Source: Hirundichthys speculiger
Taxonomy: Eukaryota > Chordata > Actinopteri > Beloniformes > Exocoetidae
Direction of reading: 5' to 3'
Assembly: GCA_018398805.1 (NCBI GenBank)
Contig: JAGFBZ010000857.1
Location: forward strand, 186,001 to 250,000
DNA length: 64,000 nucleotides
The notes beneath the pieces are model-generated. The model saw only the letters and a list, made by a program, of their open reading frames with translations, was not told the DNA's origin and did not search any database. Position numbers and translations under genes: made by a program. This document shows, in pieces, positions 56,480 through 64,000 of the stretch. Every line of letters begins with the position of its first letter. Position 1 is the stretch's first letter.

Positions 56480-57745
56480 CTGTTTGTCTCACGTTTACAC
56501 GTCTGCCCTTTTATTGCAACACAATCCACAACACATTCATTTACTGAACATACACACCGGACCATCAGCATTTTGTTTCACTATCTGTGATTTTATTCCT
56601 CCCTGACAGAATCAGGGTTTCAGGTGTTAATAAAATATGTTAGATGAGACCGTCAGAGGTCCAGTGAAGGACACATTCACTCTCATTCAAACCTACGTAC
56701 AAAATAAAACTGTGAGCAGACTTTTGGTCAGCATGAACACAAATGGTACCTCCTTTACCGTTGCTTGAGCAGTTTCTGTCAGAGTCCACCAAAGAGAGGC
56801 CTTCAGGGGATGTTGGTTTTTCATCCAGACTATTGCATATGTCCAAGTATTTTTTTTTTCCAGTAAATGTGTGATGCGCTAAATTTATCCTCCCTCAATG
56901 CTCCTACAAGCCGCCATGACTCATTAAGCACCTGCTATCCAACTGCTTAATTTTCACACTCTGCCCACGTGAGACGCAGGAGGGAGGCTCGCCGGTGCCA
57001 GAGATGAGCGCACGAAGCGCACCAACGTTTGTTTTGTGTCAGGCATTACTGGGTTAAAAAGTAGAGCTTGACTCTCAGAGCAGACAGATGGGTGTTTCAT
57101 CTCCTCACTGGTGGTCAAAAGTGGCGTCGGCCCTCTTGAGGTCACCTCATCCCAAACATGAGAAGCTCATTTAGAGGCCCGTTTGGATCCTGCTGCGTCT
57201 GAGTGTTCCCACCAAGTCCTTCAACACAGCCATCAAGCCAAGAACTGGTTCGCTCCTGCAGCACTGCAGAAAAAAAAAAAAAAAGAGCAAGTGAGGATGT
57301 GAGAAGCAGAGGAGGGAAAAAAAGGACATTTCTTCTCTTCTTGCTCCTACAGCCAATGTGGATCAAGCTAGAACAATTTTGGAGCAAATAATACCATTTC
57401 ATCCCCTCCAGGCAATCAAAACACCATCTCTGTGAAAAATAACACGGCCACACACCAAATGATTTCCCACTTTTGGTCGTCCAGCTCCGGTGATGGCGGC
57501 AGAAACGTTCTCCTCACATCCATTTTCCAGTCAGACATTTTTTTTTCTTCTTCTTTTTTTAAAATGATGTGCTTTAATGGAACATTTCACTGCTCCGGTG
57601 CTGATCCTGAAGGATTTCCTTCTTTTTTTTTTAATGATATGAAGTTATATTTAAATTGTACTCGAAACAAAACCACCTCTTTGCAAAGACTAACAGCATT
57701 TTACTCACATAATGAAATTATATTCTACTATTTACTTAAATGTAC
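56480..57745. other. Intergenic, no gene recognised
   Basis: Poly-A/T tracts near 57270 and 57540; overlapping ORFs of opposite strand without domains. Confidence 0.5.
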
Positions 57746-57747
57746 TC

Positions 57748-57925
57748 CGGCTTCCTCCCACAGTCCAAAGACATGCATGTCAGTTTAACTGGTGGTGCTA
57801 AATTACCCGTAGGAGTGATTGTAAGTGTGCATGGTTGTTCGTCTATGTGTGGCCCTGCGATGGACTGGTGACCTGTCCAGGTGGACCCATGCCTTTCACC
57901 TGAAGAGCTGGGATATACTCCAGCA
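57748..57925 (-). repeat. Dispersed (CCAT)-family repeat, inverted copy
   Basis: CCGGCTTCCTCCCACAGTCC, AAGACATGCATGTCAGTTTA, GCCCTGCGATGGACTGGTG, GCCTTTCACCTGAAGAGCTG: reverse of 46146-46455. Confidence 0.75.
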
Positions 57926-57927
57926 GT

Positions 57928-58238
57928 AATATCAAACTTTTTTAACTCCAGTGTACTTTTATCTAATCAATCCTCTTCCACCACCCACTCTTCTATCCAC
58001 CCTTTATATCCTCATATTCATCTTCATAATCCGTCCGTCCGTCGTCTTCCGCTTATCCGGATAATTACGGTTATTAAACGTGTATAATAATATGCTACCA
58101 CCCAAAACACAGAGGAGAACAGATATATGTGCTAGTAGGATATTGTTACAATGTAGGAAAAAATTACAGATGAGGCTATAATTTTCTGCTACGGTAGGAA
58201 AAAATCTTAGGTAGGAAGAAATCCCAGAACACCGGCTC
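57928..58238 (+). repeat. Local direct duplication, unit 1
   Basis: About 311 bp repeated at 58484-58797. Shared words include CTCCAGTGTAC, ATAATCCGTCCGTCCGTC, ATGCTACCACCCAAAACAC, AGATGAGGCTATAAT and GGTAGGAAGAAATC. Confidence 0.85.
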
Positions 58239-58274
58239 TAAAGCGGATCCGGGTGTTCTGAGATTTCTTCCTAC
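58211..58274. repeat. Hairpin (25/26-nt arms)
   Basis: Left arm GTAGGAAGAAATCCCAGAAC+ACCGG (58211-58235) pairs with CCGGGTGTTCTGAGATTTCT+TCCTAC (58249-58274), one mismatch and one unpaired base, 13-nt loop. The left arm is the end of duplication unit 1. Confidence 0.85.
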
Positions 58275-58301
58275 TCATAATATTTTCCTACCCGAGTTGA
58301 C

Positions 58302-58348
58302 TGCGCATGCGTATAGCAGCAACTTCGTTATCGTGGAAGAGAAAAGGT
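58302..58348 (+). promoter_or_regulatory. NRF1-like site and possible 5'UTR exon with donor
   Basis: TGCGCATGCGTA (58302-58313) matches the NRF1 palindrome TGCGCATGCGCA at 11/12. 35 bp on, GAGAAAAGGTTAGT looks like a splice donor. This would fit a small non-coding first exon of a plus-strand transcript, but no downstream exon is identified. Confidence 0.3.
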
Positions 58349-58483
58349 TAGTTTCTTGTATTTTTAATACTTTGTATGCACAGTATTTATATTGCATAGG
58401 TTATTGGAGGACTTGGAGGACTTTTTTCTTCACCTTAAATTATATTAACTGTACTTCACAGAATGACAGGAGATAAAACGATA

Positions 58484-58797
58484 AAATATCAACTTTTTTA
58501 ACTCCAGTGTACATTTATCTAGTCAATCCTCTTCTATCCATCCTTTATATCCTCATGTTCATCTTCATAATACGGATTCATAATCCGTCCGTCCGTCTGT
58601 CGTCTTCCGCTTCTCCAGATAATTATGGTTATTAAATGTGTATAATAAAATGCTACCACCCAAAACACAGAGGAGAGCAGATACAGGTGCTGGTAGGATA
58701 TTGTTACAATGTAGGAAAAAAATGACAGATGAGGCTATAATGTTCCACTACGGTAGGAAAAAATTTTAGGTAGGAAGAAATCTCAGAACACCCGGAT
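58484..58797 (+). repeat. Local direct duplication, unit 2
   Basis: Second copy of 57928-58238, offset 556 bp. It includes one extra ATACGGATTCATAATCCG insertion. The right end stops at CAGAACACCCGGA, the arm that forms a hairpin downstream of unit 1. Confidence 0.85.
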
Positions 58798-58799
58798 GT

Positions 58800-59245
58800 C
58801 TTTGCTGTGTGGGGTGGTTTCAGTACACAGGAGGAGGAAAAATAAAGCAACTTAGTTTTAGTGTACAGGAGGAAAATGAATAAAACCATAAATGACTTTC
58901 CTGTTTTATTTGATCATCACTTTTACTCAGTACTCGAGTTGAGGGGGGATGAGGGCGGATGGCATCCTCCCTGAAATAAAAACGATCAAAATCATCCCCC
59001 CTGTAAAACTGCCATCCCCCCTTTCCATCCCTTCCCTTTTTACAGTAAATGTTGGGAATATAACTTATAATTATTTCATCATTAGAAAGTAGTAGCATGT
59101 TGAGTAAAAGAAATAATAAAATCTGAGGGGCACGCAAACATGCAATGACGCAACATGATTGTTATTTATAATTGGTTATTGATGCCAGAGGGAGCGGCAC
59201 GAGCTGCTGCGCAGAGCGACATCTTGAGGAGTAACTGCACTGCAA
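58800..59245. other. Non-coding, with inverted GGGGGGATG / CCATCCCCC words
   Basis: 58935-59025 has GAGGGGGGATGAGGGCGGAT facing GCCATCCCCCCTTTCC, a possible transposon end. No gene recognised. Confidence 0.4.
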
Positions 59246-59251
59246 CGTGAG

Positions 59252-59315
59252 CATGAGGAAACGAGCGGCTGGACAACGAGATGTCAGGGAGTTTTTTAAA
59301 AAGACTAAAATTACA
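59252..59315 (+). CDS. Candidate first coding exon of a transposon-derived gene
   Basis: ATG at 59252 opens MRKRAAGQRDVREFF then KKTKIT, ending CTAAAATTACAG followed by a donor GTGAGC. A short start rich in Lys/Arg with a R..FFKK motif is common in ZMYM/hAT-derived fish genes. Upstream AGCGGCACGAGCTGCTGCGC could be 5'UTR. No further exon is recognised in the next 2 kb, so this may be a stranded fragment of a transposable element. Confidence 0.35.
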
Positions 59316-59319
59316 GGTG

Positions 59320-61605
59320 AGCTATAAATCAACAATCTCAATCATTACTTTTTATTAATCTATACAAAAGTGGCCAGACTCGCCACAGGTTGCACAATAA
59401 CAACACAGCTAGTTTTCCAAGCTTGCTGTGTAGCCTGCAAGCTAGCTGAGACGAACTCATGTTAACGTTCATCTCACTTGTTAGTGAGTTTGTCTCAAAT
59501 ATTTGACCAGAATTAATTAATTAGACCTATTGATTGATTTTTTTTTTATTTTTTTTTGTGCTGCTGGTGCAGGTATGTGGTGAATCCTGACACTTATGTT
59601 GCACTGCCACATATTGGATATACTGTTAGATCCGATCTAGGATCACATACTGAAGTTTATCACTCCTGTCAGATGTGTCAGTTTAAAAAAGAAGCGTGAT
59701 TACAGATGTAGACAAAGTTCTCGATGTTCTGGTCGTCTCACATAGGAAGGTGGTGGTAGCACAGGTGGGTATAGATTTATAGACAGCAGCCCACCAGAAG
59801 GTGATGCTGGTACAAACAGGACCTCGGTTTGTCTGTAGGGACCTTATCCACCTAATTATTTTGATTTAGGTCTGTAGCATCCACTGTTAACATTAATTGC
59901 CATTTTGCTGCAAACACATCTTCTGTTTTGATTCTAAACTGCTTTAATTCACATTATTTTTGGTCCCTGACTTTAGTTTTTACATCCTTACCATCTACTA
60001 CATTAATAGGTCAATTTTAACTCCGTAATGTTCCTTTAGATATCCAAACTGCAACACAGCATGATCTCGACGTCCCGTAATGTTTGTGTGTTTTGACAGG
60101 AATATTCTTGTTAGACCGTGTTTCAGTTTTGCGCTAATTCTTACACAAAGACTAAAATGAATGAGGGAGCAAGTTCAAAAGGGCAAAGAGTTGGAATTTG
60201 AAGCCGTAGATGAGCTTGAGCCGGCGTTCGACCGCTCTCAAAGGTTCAGAACGAGACGCGCTTTGAAAGGAATTATTTATAGGTGGTAATTCATGAGTTT
60301 TACCAGGCATTATCAGAGCAGCTGGGGCTTTGAAAGAAAGAAACAAACATAGGCCTTTTCTCCGAAACGGGAACTTTCAACATAATTACATCATGCTTAA
60401 ACAGAATAAAAGAGGGGAAAGAGGGCTCTGAACATCCTTGTTGCTGAGCGGAGAGCGAGCGGCGTGGCTGGTGCAGCTGCAGCAGATGCCACTCGTGTGA
60501 ATAGAGGAGCCGCGGGTGATCCTTCCAGACTGATTAGACTTCCTCTATGCTTCCCAAATGAATTCATGGTGATTGAGGAGGAGGCAACGGCACTCCTCGT
60601 CTTGTCGCTTCCACTGTTTATTGCCCCATCATGCACCATCGAAGCTCGGTCTGACGGGCCTACATTGCAAGAAGCAAATGTCCCTTTTGAGTGTAGAGGA
60701 GGAGGAGGAGGAGGAGGGGGGGGATACTTACTGAAAAATTAAGAAACAAGCAAGAGATGATTATTTTTGCAGATTGCAGCATTTTAAACCCGGTAATTCT
60801 TAAATTTCCATTTAGCTGCAGCAGACTCCAGACATTTTATCTGATACTAAATCATGTTTCTTTTTCCATTTTTCTTTTCTTCTAAAAACATTCGTCTAAG
60901 TCCTTGACGTTGTTTTTTTTCTCCCTTTGTTGTTTTTGCAGTAAACACAAGTCTCAGAGGTCACCCCTGTGCTCGGCGAGAAATGTTGAAAAGCAGGAGG
61001 AAAAGAAGAGGCGCTCTGACTGAATAGCTGCTGGCAGCTCTTCACCAGAAACTGTTTCATTCTCAGGGAGGTGAGCGAACTGCACGGGAGAACGAGCGCA
61101 GACGTCGGGGACACGGACAATACTGTAGACAGCCAACATTATAATGTGGCCGGAGTGATTCACTGGGGGAATCATCAAATAAGACTGAGCCGGAGTAATT
61201 TCATGGTAATAGTGGTACAAGATGTAGGCCCTGGACTGATTAAATCCAGTGAGGCTTGGAGTTTTATTAGGTCTCGCAGTCGCCACGATAATGATGATGA
61301 ACTAAGATTTTTGATTGATATTCCTGAATTTCACTGAGCAAATTCCTTCGTTTTAACACAACCGAATGGTGGCAAAATGAGGACGGAGGTTTCAATTAAA
61401 GCACTCTCAATCAGGATAACTGACCAAAGACTGTATTTAAAAAGACAGTCATCGTCAGCCGGCCTTAAAATGAAACCAGAGTGAGATGTATGATGTATGA
61501 ACAGCAATGGTGGCTGCAGCTCCAAAACATCGCTGGTTCCAGTGGACTCCCATTTCAAATGTAGAAATGACCTTTTCTCCTGAACAGTTTCAGAGCAAAC
61601 ATATG
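59320..61605. other. Intergenic, no gene recognised
   Basis: Few repeats. A GGA/G-rich tract at 60699-60723 creates a poly-Gly ORF. Parts of 60100-61480 look non-repetitive and could be conserved non-coding DNA, which cannot be judged without comparison. Confidence 0.45.
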
Positions 61606-61609
61606 GTGT

Positions 61610-63585
61610 CAGGGGTGTCAGACTCATTTCCACTGAGGGCCACATCAGCATCATGGTTGCCCTCGAAGGGCCAGATTGACAGCATGAATCTAACAAAAAT
61701 AGGGATGCACGATAACAGTTTTTTTTTTTTAAACCAATAGAGATAACCGATAACTTTCAGCTGCTAAAGGCCGATACCAATAAAATTCCAATCATTACAT
61801 TAATACTAAGAACAAAATCAGAAATAGTTTTGACTCTTTAAATGAATGGATATTTATTTTTTCCATTGAAAAACTATTGTCAAGCCTCTAAAACATTTTC
61901 GTAAAGCTATCAAACAAACCTATTTGATATCTCACATCAACTTAAATAGGTGCATTACTGACTGATATAGAAAATAAAGGCTCCTTGAACTGATGGAAAT
62001 ACATGCATCAGAATTACTAACTGAAAAAGATTTACGTTTAAAGGATTTTGGCTTGTGGTTACATCTAAATTAAAACCTTTTATTGAAGTAAATGAGGTTC
62101 AGTAGTGTTTTTATCTTATGGAAGCTTGAGATGAGGGAGAGGAGAGGAGAGAGAAGGGGAGGGGAGGAGAAACTTGCTGCTGGCTTGCTCACATTAGCGT
62201 TAGCTCACGTTAGCACGATTTCAAAACTCCATAGAAGCGATGGTTATGTTGTAGGTGGCTAATCAGGTTTGACGTATTAAAGCTTGTGCTTCCCTCCTCA
62301 TGAAATTCACTTGGAGGATTCGTCACAAATAACCACCAAACTATCTTCTTTTAAAACTTTAACAAAGTTCCATACCATCGCCGCCATGTTGGTTGTGATC
62401 AGCACGCTGTGCTGCAGGCTGCATTCAAGGTGTAACGTAAAATCCGACGATCCCTCGTTTGCTAGTCGTTCTTTCAGCCTTTTCTATTTTTTGCTTTTCT
62501 TATGTGTAACGTGGGAGAATACTGCGAATATCAATTCAAGTCAGCAACTACCAAAATTATGACCGAGTTAACTAGTTGTTTTCTGGCATGAGGGGGTATT
62601 CTTGATTTAACTGATTGAGAAATTGTTTTTCTGATTATGCTGACGTAACGTTCACTGCCAGTCATTCAAAGCTCAGAGTGAGCGAGGCACTGCCGTAATG
62701 ACAAAAATATATATGTTATCAGGGTTATTTGTCATGATATCGGACTTATTGGAATGACGTCATAATTTCCTGTTATTGGCCCGATAGTTATAGGGCACCC
62801 CTAAACAAAAAGCAATGTAAATCAAAATAAATTAAACTTCACCTTATTATACTGTTAAATAACTGTTTCTGTATTTATTATGTATTGAAGTACCCATCAC
62901 CTCAGTTTCTGAAACGGGCCTTACTAAACTCTCTTGCTCGGAGTTAAGTTACCTCGCTTTGTGAAACAGAAAACTCAGTTTTCTATGAAACAGCTGGCAC
63001 ATCTGCAAAAGAAGCATCACAGCTGAAGGCACATACAGCCACAACGAAGCTAGCTTTCACTGCTGCATCATTTTTAACACATTCTGCTGCAACTGCATGT
63101 CTTGCTTTTAATTCTGCTGCGCTTCTTTGTTTTTCTTGTAGGATAAATTTAGCATACTTAACGCCGTGTTTGCTGTCAAAATACCAAAGTAGATTAAACT
63201 CCACTAGAGACATACTGTTTTTTCACCTTTAGGTACAAACTTGTGTTTGTTTTCCCGTCGTTCATGAAACTGCCTTCCTTGAGCTTCAATTTTCCTTTTC
63301 TTGGACCTTTTGGGATTAATTTGTAGAGGTTTTTCTTAAGTCCATCAGTTCTGAATATCGTCTTGATGTCTTGCTCATGGTGAGATACCGTTATCATTGT
63401 GGATAATGATGAAATGCATTATGGGAGATGTAGTTTATTGTCAATATGCGCTTTAAAGCAGTATAAGCTTATTTTAAGTCTTAAGATATTGGTTTAAAAT
63501 TTAAGACAACACACAAGCTCTGGAGAGCCTCATAATATGATTTGGTGGGCCACATTTGGCCCGCAAGTCTTGTGTTTGACATATG
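61610..63585 (-). mobile_element. Zinc-finger hAT family, copy 3 (inverted), interrupted by another hAT
   Basis: Left end CAGGGGTGTCAGACTCATT, right end GCCCGCAAGTCTTGTGTTTG. Minus strand at 62983-63213 reads MSLVEFNLLWYFDSKHGVKY, AKFILQEKQRSAAELKARH, the same finger region as copies 1 and 2. Interrupted by the element at 61700-62803. Copy 3 has the longest surviving coding tail but no catalytic domain. Target duplication not resolved. Confidence 0.8.
61700..62803. mobile_element. hAT-type element (TAGGGATGCACGATAAC), exact target duplication, nested
   Basis: 1,104 bp, TAGGGATGCACGATAACAG to GTTATAGGGCACCCCTA. Exact duplication AACAAAAA at 61692-61699 and 62804-62811. Ends carry ACCGATAAC / GCCCGATAG words. 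ORFs inside (62284-62562) lack a transposase signature. Confidence 0.9.
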
Positions 63586-63589
63586 TAAC

Positions 63590-64000
63590 TTAGGTGATGG
63601 ATATTTGGAGTTGGTAGTTGATAATGAAATGAGTTTCAAGGTGTGATATCGAGCTACTTTGAGCTTTAATTTCACTGTCCATATGCCTTGAGAAAAGGAA
63701 ATCCCTAGAATAGCTGACCCGCTTCATGCAGGGATGCAAAGTCATCTCAGAGTTGTTAGGCATCCGTCTGTCCGCGTTAGACACACCTTAGTACTGTGGC
63801 TACTCTTCCTTTGAACTGGGAACCCAGTCAAATTGACCCCAAAGGGAAAATGCAGCCTCAGTTGGATAAAGAAAAACCCATGAGTGGCAGCTAAAGGCCT
63901 AAAGACAGACCTGGAACTGGCAAGCACCTCTGTTCCTGAGTTAATCATGCATTAGTCATTGAGCAGACAGGGGCTCCACATTTCATGGCTAATTAATGTA
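63590..64000. other. Intergenic, nothing recognised
   Basis: Unique-looking sequence to the window edge; short ORFs only. Confidence 0.55.

Noticed and set aside
60464..60742. ORF with poly-Gly tail
   Set aside because: The Gly run comes from a GGA/G microsatellite; rest lacks similarity to known proteins.

Overview
This is vertebrate nuclear DNA, most likely from a ray-finned (teleost) fish. The evidence is GT-AG introns in a protein kinase gene, a very high density of short DNA transposons of the hAT, Tc1/mariner, Harbinger and TTAA-target types, fish-style LINE remnants, and many microsatellites. There is no operon structure, ribosome binding site or CRISPR array.

Region 1 (1-14,080) holds the only host gene I can name with confidence: the 5' half of map3k7 (TAK1, MAP3K7) on the minus strand. 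Eleven coding exons run from the start codon at 11,860 down to 138, and the gene continues beyond the left edge. They encode the whole kinase domain and part of the Ser-rich linker; the C-terminal TAB-binding region lies outside. Two departures from the conserved protein stand out. The Val before the ATP-binding Lys is missing (3-nt loss, exon 2), and exon 8 lacks 2 nt, which breaks the frame near the end of the kinase domain. Either the sequence has indel errors or this allele/copy is damaged. The 4.8-kb intron between exons 8 and 9 is about two-thirds transposon, including a hAT MITE that contains a TTAA-flanked element and a second hAT MITE.

Region 2 (14,080-64,000) has no recognisable intact host gene. 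It is layered repeats: hAT MITEs of at least ten families, many with exact or 7/8-matching 8-bp target duplications; a zinc-finger (BED-like) hAT family in three copies; a Tc1 element with TA duplications; a Tigger-like element; a Harbinger-type element whose only ORF is a Myb/SANT protein; LINE remnants of L1/Tx1, L2-like and RTE-like type; and a truncated rpl6 processed pseudogene. Also present are a roughly 310-bp direct duplication with a hairpin and an NRF1-like site (57.9-58.8 kb), a cluster of three YY1-type motifs in a 29-bp direct repeat (31.6 kb), and a ~200-bp module shared by two transposons with unrelated ends.

Only map3k7 has a clear host function: a MAP3K in TGF-beta, IL-1, TNF and Toll signalling. 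The rest is a record of transposition. Nesting order can be read because insertions restore uninterrupted copies found elsewhere in the window.
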